In this document: positions 35,813 through 45,137 of the stretch, one piece after another | Position numbering within the stretch: the first letter of the stretch is position 1 | Layout: each line of letters begins with the position of its first letter | From: Candidatus Latescibacterota bacterium | GTDB taxonomy: Bacteria; Latescibacterota; UBA2968; UBA8231 | Assembly: GCA_021295675.1 (NCBI GenBank) | Contig: JAGWBY010000002.1 | Span: 1-64,000, forward strand | Direction of reading: 5' to 3' | Length of the DNA: 64,000 nucleotides | The notes under the pieces: generated by a model | The model's input: the letters and a program-made list of their open reading frames with translations, nothing else | What the model was told of the DNA's origin: nothing | Databases searched by the model: none | Made by a program: the position numbers and the translations under genes

Positions 35813-37446
35813 AGGTGCGCTACGGAATGGCCCTGCTGCTGTGTTGCAGTGCCGCAGCGGAATCGCGTTTTGTCGATGTCGCGCAATCCGCTGGGATCGA
35901 TTTCGTCCACCATAGCGGTGCGGCCGGCGCACGCTATTTGCCCGAGACCTATGGCTCTGGGGCCGCGTTTTTGGATTTCGATGGCGATGGCGCGCTCGAC
36001 CTCTACTTGGTCAACGCCGGGCGGTTACCTCAGCTATCAAGCGAGCCTGAAGCGGCCAACGCGCTTTTTCGCAACGAGGGCGTGGGTCGCTTCTCAGATC
36101 AGACGGCACGGGCTGGCGTCGGCGACCGCGGCTACGGTATGGGCGCTACCGTCGGCGACTACAACAACGACGGCTGGGCCGACCTCTACGTCACTAATTT
36201 TGGCCCCAACGTGCTCTTCCTCAATCGAGGAGAGGGTCACTTTGCCGATGTTACGGCCACAACCGGCGTTGGCTGCCCAGGGTGGGGGACGAGCGCGGCC
36301 TTTGCCGACGTGGATCTCGACGGAGATTTGGACCTATTCGTCGGCAACTACCTCGACTACCCGACCGAAGATCCGCTCGTGTGCCGGATCGGCAACAGCG
36401 AGGAGCGGCTCTACTGCGACCCGCGCAAGTTCGATGGTCAGGTTGACCGCCTCTATATTAATGAGGGCCATGCGAGCGGTTGGGCTTTTGCCGACCGCAC
36501 GGCGGCCTTTGGCCTCGTCAGCACGGCCGGCAAGGAGTTGGGGGTCGTCTTTGGCGACTACGATCAAGACGGCGACCCCGATCTGTACTTGGCCAACGAC
36601 CTCGTGCCCAACATGCTCTATCGCAACGACGGCGCACGCTTTGTCAATCGGGGTCTTGCCAGCGGCACCAGCCTCAACGGAGAGGGGGTTGCTGAGGCTG
36701 GGATGGGCGTTGACATGGCCGATGCAGACGGCGACGGGGATTTGGATTTGTTCGTGACCAACTTCCAGTGGGAGAGCAACACCCTGTACAGCAACTTGGG
36801 TGGGGGATTCTTTGCCGACGCAACCGTGGCGTCGGGCATCACTCGCGCTAGCATGGCCTTTCTCGGGTTTGGTACGGGATTTTTCGACTGCGACAACGAC
36901 GGCGATCTCGACCTATTTGTCGCCAATGGCCACGTGTACGACAACGTGGAAAAGGTCGATCGAGCAGCTGCGTACGCGCAGCGCAATCAGCTACTCGAAA
37001 ACGTCGGCGAGGGCATCTTTGTTGATAGCAGCGACCACGGCCCGGGTCTCGCGCTGGTACAGGTCAGTCGCGGAGCTGCGTTCGGCGACCTCGACGGCGA
37101 CGGCGACTTGGATATTGCGGTGAACAACTCCAACGAGCGGCCAGCCCTGTTGCGCAACGACGCAGATGGCGGCGGATGGTTGGGGCTTAGGTTGAAAGGC
37201 GCGGTGAGCAATCGCGACGCCATTGGGGCGCGGATCGCCCTGACGACCAACGGTCGCACCCTCGTGCGCGAGGTTCGCCGCAACGCGAGCTATCTGTCGT
37301 CGAACGACCCCCGCGTGCTCTTTGGCCTTGGGGAAGCCGAGGTCGCCGAGCGGGTTGAGATTCGCTGGCCGTCCGGCGTCATCCAAGTTGTCGAGACCCT
37401 GCCTGGGCGGCAATACGTGGCCATAGAGGAGGGTACTAATCGGTGA
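35809..37446 (+). CDS. FG-GAP/ASPIC-UnbV repeat protein (CRTAC1-like), copy 2
   Basis: A 545-residue paralogue of the preceding gene. It starts at GTG 35809 with a short signal peptide (MALLLCCSAAAES; a Cys-Cys pair could serve as a lipid site but the lipobox is poor). The same succession follows: FVDVAQSAGIDF, Asp-rich FG-GAP repeats (DFDGDGALDLYLVN; DYDQDGDPDLYLAND), FFDCDNDGDLDLFVANGHVYDN, and the ASPIC/UnbV end (IGARIALTTNG, HFGLG-like LFGLGEAEVAERVEIRWPSG). It overlaps the TPR gene downstream as GTGA, so stoichiometric synthesis with its neighbours is likely. Confidence 0.88.
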   Translation: MKVRYGMALLLCCSAAAESRFVDVAQSAGIDFVHHSGAAGARYLPETYGSGAAFLDFDGDGALDLYLVNAGRLPQLSSEPEAANALFRNEGVGRFSDQTARAGVGDRGYGMGATVGDYNNDGWADLYVTNFGPNVLFLNRGEGHFADVTATTGVGCPGWGTSAAFADVDLDGDLDLFVGNYLDYPTEDPLVCRIGNSEERLYCDPRKFDGQVDRLYINEGHASGWAFADRTAAFGLVSTAGKELGVVFGDYDQDGDPDLYLANDLVPNMLYRNDGARFVNRGLASGTSLNGEGVAEAGMGVDMADADGDGDLDLFVTNFQWESNTLYSNLGGGFFADATVASGITRASMAFLGFGTGFFDCDNDGDLDLFVANGHVYDNVEKVDRAAAYAQRNQLLENVGEGIFVDSSDHGPGLALVQVSRGAAFGDLDGDGDLDIAVNNSNERPALLRNDADGGGWLGLRLKGAVSNRDAIGARIALTTNGRTLVREVRRNASYLSSNDPRVLFGLGEAEVAERVEIRWPSGVIQVVETLPGRQYVAIEEGTNR

Positions 37447-38831
37447 TTAAATGGGTTTCATTCGCGCTGGGCATTGCGCTGATAGTCGGCTGCGAGACCA
37501 AGCCGGAAGTCCCGCCCGCTCAGCCTATAGTGCAGCCGCCTCCGGTTGAGGACCCGCTGCTGATCGGGCGCGCCCTGTTGAGACAGAAGCGCTACGCAGA
37601 CGCACTTGAGGTGTATGGGGAAGCTCGGAAGCGTCATCCGCAGTCGGGCGAGGTGCTGGCCACGCTGGGCCGGATCCACTTGGCCTTGGGCCAGCCCGAA
37701 GAAGCGGTCCAATTCTACGAAATGGCCGTGGCCCTCGAATCCGACCAACCTGAATGGCTCGTCGCCTTGGGCAATGTGCATCTGAAGCTGAACCGCTACG
37801 ACGAAGCCCACGCCGCGTTTGCCGCGGCCTTGGCCTTGGATTCGACGTATGCGCCAGCGCGGCGAAACAAAGCGGCGGTGTACAGCAAGCAGGGGCGGTT
37901 GGGCGACGCCGCACACGAATACGAGCGCGCCTTGGCGCTGCGGCCTGAACATCTCCACACCCGCTTTAACCTTGGGCTGGTGTACGCCAGCTTGGGCCGC
38001 TATGCAGACGCCAGTGAGGCCCTGCAACAGGTTTTGGTGGCAGCGCCGGAAAACGCGCGTGCGCTCTACGCGATGGGGGAGATCAAGCTCCAAGAGGGCG
38101 ATGACAAGGGGGCAGTTGAGTACTTTGAGCGCACACTAGCAGCCGACACCACATACGCAGAGGCCCATCTGCAACTGGGGAGGATCCAGATGGGCCAAAA
38201 CGATCTTGCGGCTGCGGCCGAGCGCTTCCGCCGGACCATCCTAATCGAACCTGGGCTGGCCGAGTCCTTCCGTCTGCTGGGCCAGATCCACCTGCGGCAG
38301 GGCCGCGAGACAGCCGGCGAAAAATCCTTCGCCGCCTACGAGAAGGTCAAGCAGGTCGAGGGGGATATCCAGCGCTATCGCGAGCGGCTGCGCAGCGATC
38401 CAGACGACGCCGACGCCCATTACAGTTTGGGTTTTGTGTACAACCACTTGGGGTTTACCGGCGTGGCTTTGCCGCACTACGCCCAAGCCGTGCGGATCAA
38501 TCCCGGCCACGTGCGGGCGCTTAACAACATGGGCAACATCTACTTGCGCACCGGACATTTCGATCAAGCGGCAGCGGCCTATCAGCAGATCATCCAACAA
38601 GACCCCGAGCACGTGGCCGCCTTTGCGGCCCTCGGACAGGTTTATTTGAATCAGCAGCGCACGGATGAGGCCATTGCCATGCTCAACCGCGCCCTCGCGC
38701 TCGACGAAAACTGGCTCGGTGCTCACCAAGCCTTGGCCGAGGCCTACAAGCGGCTGGGGCAGATTGCCAAAAGCGAAGAACACAAACGCATGGCCGACGC
38801 CTTGCTTAGAAAGCAAAAAGATGACCAATAA
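37443..38831 (+). CDS. TPR-repeat lipoprotein, second in cassette
   Basis: A 462-residue protein with a lipoprotein signal (FALGIALIVGC) followed by a Pro-rich linker (KPEVPPAQPIVQPPPVEDP) and about ten TPRs up to the end. The linker would hold the repeat scaffold away from the membrane. Start is GTG 37443 overlapping the upstream stop; the last 11 nt overlap the parvulin gene. Similar repeat organisation to the protein encoded at 32876, but the sequences are not close copies. Likely a protein-protein interaction platform for exported proteins of this locus. Confidence 0.88.
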   Translation: MIKWVSFALGIALIVGCETKPEVPPAQPIVQPPPVEDPLLIGRALLRQKRYADALEVYGEARKRHPQSGEVLATLGRIHLALGQPEEAVQFYEMAVALESDQPEWLVALGNVHLKLNRYDEAHAAFAAALALDSTYAPARRNKAAVYSKQGRLGDAAHEYERALALRPEHLHTRFNLGLVYASLGRYADASEALQQVLVAAPENARALYAMGEIKLQEGDDKGAVEYFERTLAADTTYAEAHLQLGRIQMGQNDLAAAAERFRRTILIEPGLAESFRLLGQIHLRQGRETAGEKSFAAYEKVKQVEGDIQRYRERLRSDPDDADAHYSLGFVYNHLGFTGVALPHYAQAVRINPGHVRALNNMGNIYLRTGHFDQAAAAYQQIIQQDPEHVAAFAALGQVYLNQQRTDEAIAMLNRALALDENWLGAHQALAEAYKRLGQIAKSEEHKRMADALLRKQKDDQ

Positions 38832-40563
38832 CGCGAGAAAATGGGTGGGGCTTGCCGCCTGCACATTCCTTTTTTGTTGTGCCCAAGAGCCAGCGGCCCC
38901 GGTCGCCGAGGGTGGTGGTTTAGTGGTGACTGGTACCGCCTTGGCCCAAGTCGGCGACGATCTAATTAACGAACGCGAATTCCGCCGCTACGAAGCCCGG
39001 ATCCAATCGCAGCACCGCTCTTTGGCCCAAGGCGTGGAAAACCACCGCGAGCACCTGATGAGTTTGATCGACATCAAGCTCATGGTGCGCGAGGCGTACG
39101 AACGAGGACTGGACAAAAACCCCGAATGGATCAAGGCTGTGGAACTCGCCCGGCACAAGGCCATGATCGAAGCCTATCTGCGCGAGCAAGTCGGTCTGCA
39201 AATCGAGATTTCCGAAGACGAGTTGCGAGCCAATTTTGCCGCGCATCCAGCCCGCCACGCCGTGCGCGGGGCGCACATTCTGCTCGACAGCCGAGATCGC
39301 GCCGATTCCATCTACGCGGAGATCGAAGCCGGTCGGGCTACTTTTGAGGACATGGCGCGCAAGCACTCGCGGGACGAGGCGACTGCGGCCGAGGGGGGCT
39401 GGTTTGATTCGTACTATGCCTTCGACCGGGTCTCAGACCGAGTGTACGAGCGCGTGTTCTCGTTGGATGTAGGCGTGGTCAGCCAGCCCTTCCGCACACC
39501 CCAAGGCTGGGAAATCGCCAAGGTAGTAGATAAGAAGTTGGTGCCTTTTGAGAAGTATCGCTCGGTGATCCAGCGGGCGACTTTTCTCGAAAAGATCGAA
39601 AACTTGCGCAACGATCACATCGATAAGCTAGTCGCTGAGAGCAGGTTGCGCCCAGTGGGGGAACAGGTGCGGCGCTTTGTCGCGGCTTGGAACCAACAGC
39701 CTGGTGCGCCGCAGCTTGCGCCCGAGGAGTGGGCCGCCCCGCTCTACGAGTACGATGGCGGCGTCATCACCGTGCAGCAGGGCAGCAACTTGTTGCACAA
39801 TACGCGGCTGGGCCGCGCCCAAATCGACAGCGCCGTGCTCGACGACCGCGTGCGTCGCCGTGGGGCACCAGACCTGCTGTTGGGCTTGGCGGCTGAGCGC
39901 GGAGGATACGCCGAGCGGCCCGAGGTGGGGGAGAAGGTGACAGCCGAAAAGGAGCGACTGCTGCTGCAAGGACTGTGGGAAGAGTTGCTCGAGGACGCCT
40001 TAGAGGTGAGCGAAGAGGAAGCGCGCGCCCACTACGAGGCGCATCCAGAGATGTACTGGGCACCGGAGGAAATCATCGTCCAAGAAATCATGGTCGCCGA
40101 CGAGTCGCTCGCTCAAGAGTTGCTGGAGCAAATTCGCGACGGGTCTGATATGGCCGCGCTGGCAACCAAGCACAGCATCCGCCGCGACGCAGATGAAAAC
40201 GGCGGCCTCTACGCGCTGCGCGCATTTGAAAAGATCGTTTACAAGGAGCTGATGGACGCGGCTGTATCCGCGCCCGAAAGGGAATTACAAGGTCCGATTG
40301 AACTAGTCGATCCCTTGCCGACTTCTCTGCGCGATCCTCAGCCTTTGGAACGGGCCTTTTCGATCTTCAAGGTCTTGCAGCGCCGACCCAAGCGAGTGCA
40401 AGAATACGAATTGAGCCAACAGAAGGCCCACTACTTGGCCCGCCAAGAAAAACAGCAGCGCGAATTGCGCACCCTCAACTTGCAGTTGCGCGACAAATGG
40501 CACGATGCATGGGGCATCAACGCCGACGCGCTCGAAAAGTACGCGCTGGCCAAGCCTTTATAA
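38821..40563 (+). CDS. SurA/PrsA-like periplasmic peptidyl-prolyl isomerase with two parvulin domains
   Basis: A 580-residue exported chaperone/isomerase. The N-terminus has a hydrophobic stretch ending in LFCC, possibly a weak lipobox. A SurA-type N-terminal helical domain (INEREFRRYEARIQSQHRSL) precedes a first parvulin domain at about 144-240 (VRGAHILLDSRDRADSIYAE, GGWFDSYY) and a second at about 414-525 (IIVQEIMVADESLAQELLEQ, NGGLYALR). Start ATG 38821 overlaps the TPR gene by 11 nt. It is the last gene of the cassette and lies just before three large discoidin/FlgD-Ig genes and paralogue 2, so it may fold those secreted proteins. Confidence 0.87.
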   Translation: MTNNARKWVGLAACTFLFCCAQEPAAPVAEGGGLVVTGTALAQVGDDLINEREFRRYEARIQSQHRSLAQGVENHREHLMSLIDIKLMVREAYERGLDKNPEWIKAVELARHKAMIEAYLREQVGLQIEISEDELRANFAAHPARHAVRGAHILLDSRDRADSIYAEIEAGRATFEDMARKHSRDEATAAEGGWFDSYYAFDRVSDRVYERVFSLDVGVVSQPFRTPQGWEIAKVVDKKLVPFEKYRSVIQRATFLEKIENLRNDHIDKLVAESRLRPVGEQVRRFVAAWNQQPGAPQLAPEEWAAPLYEYDGGVITVQQGSNLLHNTRLGRAQIDSAVLDDRVRRRGAPDLLLGLAAERGGYAERPEVGEKVTAEKERLLLQGLWEELLEDALEVSEEEARAHYEAHPEMYWAPEEIIVQEIMVADESLAQELLEQIRDGSDMAALATKHSIRRDADENGGLYALRAFEKIVYKELMDAAVSAPERELQGPIELVDPLPTSLRDPQPLERAFSIFKVLQRRPKRVQEYELSQQKAHYLARQEKQQRELRTLNLQLRDKWHDAWGINADALEKYALAKPL

Positions 40564-40594
40564 AAAGAAAACAGCGCCGCTTCCGTAAATTTTT

Positions 40595-40616
40595 TATACT
40601 ATATCTATCTAGTATA
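40595..40616 (+). promoter_or_regulatory. AT-rich promoter-like region with inverted repeat
   Basis: TATACTA (40595-40601) / TAGTATA (40610-40616) with an 8-nt spacer in a 70-bp AT-rich gap before paralogue 2. TATACT resembles a -10 box, but no good -35 box lies upstream. It may be promoter plus operator; the evidence is composition and symmetry only. Confidence 0.35.
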
Positions 40617-40633
40617 TATCCGGGAGTAAAACC

Positions 40634-42685
40634 ATGAAACGTCTAGCGAATTTTTGGCTTTGGTTCCTCGCCGCAGCATCAGCTACGGCCGCGGCGGCGG
40701 ACATTTCCTTGTGGCAGATCGGCGGCAGCGGCCTTCGCTGGGCCGATAGCGACTCAGCCCAAGTAATGATTGACTTTACCGGATCGAACAACTCGATTCA
40801 GCCAGTGCTGGTGAGTTCGGATACGACGGTCTTTCCTCTGCTCGAAAATTGGTCGCCGAAAAAGGCTCCAGACGAGCTAGGTTTTGTCGATGGCGAGCGG
40901 CCCCGCGCTTGGAAGGGCTGCTGCGGCACCTCTTCGACGGTTGACAACGCGCTCAACCTCATCGACGGCAGCGGCGCGACGTACAATCCGGTGACGAGCA
41001 ACAGCATTAACAGCGAGTACTACACCATTGATTTAGGGGTGCCGGTGCCGTTGTTCCGCTTTGCTATGAGTACGCCGGACAAGGGATTTTTCCGCTCGGA
41101 CGGGACCCCGCTAGAGGAAGACGCCATCCCGGCCTTTGAGGTGTCGATAGCTCCAGACACCAACAACGACGTGCTGCACACGCCCTACGGACCCCCCATC
41201 GGGGAAATCATCGCCGAGGCGCGCGAGAACGTCAACCCCAAGATCGTGGCTGATTTTCCCTTGCAATACGTGCGCTACGTGCGCTACAAGCGCAAGAATT
41301 CAATCCTCGACGAAGCGACCAATCAGTCGTTGGGGCATTCGGGCACGGCGCGCAAGGGGACGGTGGCCGAGTTCTTCCTCTGGGGAGAGGGAATCCCCAA
41401 ACGGGCTACGTACAAGACGGTCATTTTTGACCTCGGCACAGTCGTCAACTTCGGTCGGCTGTTTTGGAAAGCCACGCCCATGCGCCTAGTCGACGGCGTG
41501 GCCGAGGAAGCTCCCGACGCCAACGTGCAGATCGAGGTCGAAGCGCGCACTGGGATTGACTCAAATCCGGATATCTACTACGAGTTTACGGATATGGGGA
41601 CGCGCGTCGTCGTCGAGCAACAACGCTATCAGGGCAAGCTGAAAAACCAGAGCGCGGCCGTTACGAATGCCGATGGGCTGGGCGGTACTCTGACCCTTTC
41701 CACGCGGCCCAAGCCGGGGCTCCGCGCCGGCATTGAGTACGACCAACAAAACTGGACGTTCTGGTCCTTTCCAACGACCGAGTCCGACCGGCCTCTCAAC
41801 CTCAACCGAGGGTCGTATTTGCAGGTCAAGGTGGTGCTGCACAGCGAGCGATTCGACGAGTTCGTGCGCCTCGATTCCCTGTGGATTGAGACCTCGCCGA
41901 TATTGGCTAGCCGCGTCGTGGCTGAGATAGCCCAACTCGGCCAGCCCAACCCGGCGCGTGGCGTGGCCGAGGTACCGTTGGGCCAGAGAACGGATTTCAC
42001 CTATGACATCAAGGCGGAATTTGCAACTGGTGAGGTGGGTTTTGACGCCCTGCGGATTAGCACCGGCAGCTCACAGACCGAGTTCAAGGATCTGGAATTG
42101 GATGGGGTCGCAACCGACCCGGCCGGGATAGAGGTTGTGGACGACGGCTTTGTCGTGCAGCTACCGCAGCGCATAAGTGGTGCCTACAACCCGAGTTTGC
42201 GGGTGACCTTTGCCGCCGAGGTCTTCGACTTTGCGCGCACCTTTGAAGGCGAGGTTTTCAACACCGGTGGCACCGAGTTGCCGCAGCCTGTCGAAAGTGG
42301 GGACGTCAGCGATGCGATCGGTACCAATAGTCTGCGGGTTTTGGCTGCAAGCGCGGCCAATCCGCAGTTAGTGCAAGATGTGCAGTTTTCCAGCGGCGTA
42401 ATCACCCCCAACGGCGACGGGGTCAACGACGAGTTGGTCATTTCCTACTCGCTCTTCGCGCTGCCGCAATCGGTGCCGGTGCAGTTACAGGTGTTCTCGC
42501 TGGACGGTCGTCAGGTGGCGCAAGTCCAGCGCGGCCAACAAGGGTCCGGGCCTCAGCGCTTGTCTTGGGATGGCCGCGACCAACGCGGTGAGACGCTCGC
42601 CCCGGGCCTGTACCTTTTGGGTGTCGGCATCGAAGCCGAAGACAAGAGCGCCCTACAACTGCGCCCCATCAACATCGCTTACTGA
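40634..42685 (+). CDS. Secreted discoidin-like / GFDxLR / FlgD-Ig surface protein (paralogue 2)
   Basis: A 683-residue exported protein with signal peptide (FWLWFLAAASATAAAA, cleavage before DISLW). A discoidin-like domain lies around residues 100-260 (LIDGSGATYNP, YYTIDLGVPVPLFRFAM). A middle beta region contains WTFWSFP. The GFDALRI module is near 469-475, and the FlgD-like Ig is at about 585-683 (ITPNGDGVNDELV, WDGRDQRGETLAPGLYLL), ending in Ile-Ala-Tyr. GGGAG precedes the ATG. Layout matches paralogue 1 most closely. A Cys pair at CCGTSS is unusual for this cysteine-poor family. Secreted, probably surface-displayed; ligand unknown. Confidence 0.78.
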   Translation: MKRLANFWLWFLAAASATAAAADISLWQIGGSGLRWADSDSAQVMIDFTGSNNSIQPVLVSSDTTVFPLLENWSPKKAPDELGFVDGERPRAWKGCCGTSSTVDNALNLIDGSGATYNPVTSNSINSEYYTIDLGVPVPLFRFAMSTPDKGFFRSDGTPLEEDAIPAFEVSIAPDTNNDVLHTPYGPPIGEIIAEARENVNPKIVADFPLQYVRYVRYKRKNSILDEATNQSLGHSGTARKGTVAEFFLWGEGIPKRATYKTVIFDLGTVVNFGRLFWKATPMRLVDGVAEEAPDANVQIEVEARTGIDSNPDIYYEFTDMGTRVVVEQQRYQGKLKNQSAAVTNADGLGGTLTLSTRPKPGLRAGIEYDQQNWTFWSFPTTESDRPLNLNRGSYLQVKVVLHSERFDEFVRLDSLWIETSPILASRVVAEIAQLGQPNPARGVAEVPLGQRTDFTYDIKAEFATGEVGFDALRISTGSSQTEFKDLELDGVATDPAGIEVVDDGFVVQLPQRISGAYNPSLRVTFAAEVFDFARTFEGEVFNTGGTELPQPVESGDVSDAIGTNSLRVLAASAANPQLVQDVQFSSGVITPNGDGVNDELVISYSLFALPQSVPVQLQVFSLDGRQVAQVQRGQQGSGPQRLSWDGRDQRGETLAPGLYLLGVGIEAEDKSALQLRPINIAY

Positions 42686-42696
42686 GGAAAGCACTC

Positions 42697-45120
42697 ATGT
42701 CCAATCGAGCCATCGCCTTAGTGATGATACTCGCCTGCTACGCGCACGCCGAGTTTCTCACCTTTGACAGCCAAGAGGCTTGGGAGGCCAACTGGTCGCT
42801 CAAGCCCCAGTTAAACATCTTCACGCCGGAGGGGCATTTGGGGCTGATCAAGTTCCGCAAGGACATCAACGCCGCGCTCGATGCCCATCTCTTCGTCCAC
42901 CCGACCAATGAGCGCGGGGATGTGGCCGGTGGTATCTGGTCCGCACTGAGCAACCCAAACGACGCCCCCCAGATCATCGACGGGGATGCTGCCACCTTTT
43001 GGCAGCCAGCCGACAGCGACCCGTTAGACAAGTGGATCGTGCAAATCGACTTGGGCCGCGCGGTACTGGCCAAAGAGATCCGCATCCACTTCCCCGATGA
43101 AGAGGGAGCCAAACCCTTCCGTCAGTTCAGCGTTTTCGCCTCTACAGGTGCCCACGTGGCAGCCTTAGAGGATGTATATCGCTTCGCGCCGATCTATCGC
43201 ACGACTAAACCCAACCTGGATACGTATGTCAGCTTTGGCTTCAAGCCGGCCGTGGAGGATACCACTCGTGCAGTGGAGCAACTGAGCGATGTCAGCGGTC
43301 TCGACGATTTTACCGTGGACTTATTCAGATTCAAGGCCAACGCCGCTGCCACAGGGGATTCGCGGGTGGCCGCTAACTCGAGGTGGCAGATGATACAGTT
43401 CATCCGCTTCCTCGTCGATGAGCACCAACTCGATGGCGCGCTCGCGGAAATCGAGGTCATTACCGCCGGCGACAACATCAGCCTTGGGGTCGAGGCAAAG
43501 GGCGGCACGTACATCAATGGCTCACGGGCGACCGACCCCTTCTTCTGGCTCGACGGCAACCTCAATACGTACGGGGTCATCGAGGTGCATCAGCAGTTTA
43601 CCGAGTCGCGCGGCACGGCCTTGGAAGGGGGCTTGTGGTGGCAGGTAGATCTGGGGGCGACCTACTGGGTGGACGACGCGTTCGTCTATTGGCAAAAGGC
43701 TGGTGAGCGTCTGGCCGACTTCCGCTTGGGTACCAATAACGCCGGCACGGGGTACACCTTTTTCTCTTCCGACGGCACCAAGACCTTATCCGGCGACATC
43801 GATTTTGACACGTGGATTTTTGAACCGGAGTGGACCAATGCCCGCGAGGAATACAAGCGGCACTACCGGTATTTGTTCAATCCGCGCAAGGTGCGGCACA
43901 TCTTCTGGCTGGCCTTGCACGACTTGGGCTGGCGCGCCCATCCCATGGAGCTACAAATGTTCTCCCCAGGCCACCCGGCCGAAGTCGTGATCCAATCGAG
44001 CTTTTTGGACCTGAGCGCGCTCGCGGGCGATGGGCAGCCCAAGGTGATCAAGGCACTCCATTACGACGCTGATCTGCCGCCTAATACTCAGATCGAATTG
44101 CGTTCCCGTTCGGGTAACGAGATGGGCGAGGTGTACACTTTTCACAACAAGATCGGCGAGGTAGTAACTGAGGAGAAGTGGAACAGCTCGCCCAAGGTAC
44201 TGCGGGGCCGAGTGGATACCTCGGTCGTCGTCGGGGAGGCTTGGAGCGAGTGGAGCAACGTGTACAAGCTGTCGGGCGAGCCTTTTAAGTCGGACTCGCC
44301 GCGCAAATTCGTGCAGTTAGAGTTGGTTATGAGCACGGAAGACCCAGCGGTGGCTCCCACGGTGCGCTCGGTCGAGTTGGAATTCGTTGATGCGCTAGTC
44401 AACGAGGCGCACGGGTCGATTTTGCCGCGCCAAGCTAAGCCCAACGAGGATACCCGTTTCACCTATATGCTGTGGCCGTCCGTGACCGCGGATAACAAGG
44501 GTTTCGACCGCCTGCGATTGGTTGTGCCCGACTTGGTACGGGCCGATGAAGTCGAGGTGACAGTCGCTGGTCAGGTGGTTGCGCCGACGGCTATGAACAT
44601 TGCCGCGGATTCGCTGTTGATCGACTTGCCGCAGGTAGTTCAAGGCGACTCCGTGCAGGTCGCCTTCACCACTCGGCTGGTGCGGAACGCCGCAGTCGTG
44701 GATGCCGATCTAGGCCTGAGCGACGCGCCCGGCCTGTGGCAGGACGTCGAGCCGGCCGAGCGCCGGTCCAACGTAGTGCTATTGCCCGAACTGGCCGATA
44801 GCGACCGCTTGATTGGCGACTTGCAGCTTTCGAGCCGAGTGCTCACGCCCAATGGCGATGGAGTCAACGATGCCGTGGAGTTGAGCTTTGTCGTCTTCAA
44901 GGCCCAAGATGCGGTGCCCATGGTCGAGGTGCGCGACTTGGTCGGCCGGCCCGTGGCCCAATTGACGCCGGTCTCAGAGGGGCCGACCCGCCGCTTTACG
45001 TGGAATGGTCAAGATGCGGGCGGTGCCACCGTGCCTCCGGGCATCTATCTATGGCGCATAGACGTAAACGCAGATTCAGGCGATGCCATTGAGCTGCGCG
45101 TCGTCGAGGTGGCCTACTAA
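42697..45120 (+). CDS. Secreted discoidin-like / GFDxLR / FlgD-Ig surface protein (paralogue 3)
   Basis: An 807-residue exported protein with a short signal peptide (ALVMILACYAHA, cleavage before EFLTF). A coagulation-factor 5/8 (discoidin)-like domain spans about residues 65-160 (IIDGDAATFWQPAD, WIVQIDLGRAVLAKEIRIHF). A second such domain begins near 255 (GDNISLGVEAKGGTYINGS, then WWQVDLGATYWVDDAFVYW). The conserved WSEWSNVYKLSGEPFKSDSP motif follows, then GFDRLRL at 602-608 and the FlgD-like Ig (LTPNGDGVND near 716-725), ending in Val-Ala-Tyr. Twelve nt after paralogue 2. Shares the N-terminal HLFVHPT...GGIW stretch with paralogues 4 and 5. Confidence 0.8.
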   Translation: MSNRAIALVMILACYAHAEFLTFDSQEAWEANWSLKPQLNIFTPEGHLGLIKFRKDINAALDAHLFVHPTNERGDVAGGIWSALSNPNDAPQIIDGDAATFWQPADSDPLDKWIVQIDLGRAVLAKEIRIHFPDEEGAKPFRQFSVFASTGAHVAALEDVYRFAPIYRTTKPNLDTYVSFGFKPAVEDTTRAVEQLSDVSGLDDFTVDLFRFKANAAATGDSRVAANSRWQMIQFIRFLVDEHQLDGALAEIEVITAGDNISLGVEAKGGTYINGSRATDPFFWLDGNLNTYGVIEVHQQFTESRGTALEGGLWWQVDLGATYWVDDAFVYWQKAGERLADFRLGTNNAGTGYTFFSSDGTKTLSGDIDFDTWIFEPEWTNAREEYKRHYRYLFNPRKVRHIFWLALHDLGWRAHPMELQMFSPGHPAEVVIQSSFLDLSALAGDGQPKVIKALHYDADLPPNTQIELRSRSGNEMGEVYTFHNKIGEVVTEEKWNSSPKVLRGRVDTSVVVGEAWSEWSNVYKLSGEPFKSDSPRKFVQLELVMSTEDPAVAPTVRSVELEFVDALVNEAHGSILPRQAKPNEDTRFTYMLWPSVTADNKGFDRLRLVVPDLVRADEVEVTVAGQVVAPTAMNIAADSLLIDLPQVVQGDSVQVAFTTRLVRNAAVVDADLGLSDAPGLWQDVEPAERRSNVVLLPELADSDRLIGDLQLSSRVLTPNGDGVNDAVELSFVVFKAQDAVPMVEVRDLVGRPVAQLTPVSEGPTRRFTWNGQDAGGATVPPGIYLWRIDVNADSGDAIELRVVEVAY

Positions 45121-45137
45121 CCGGTTAGAGCGGTAGA

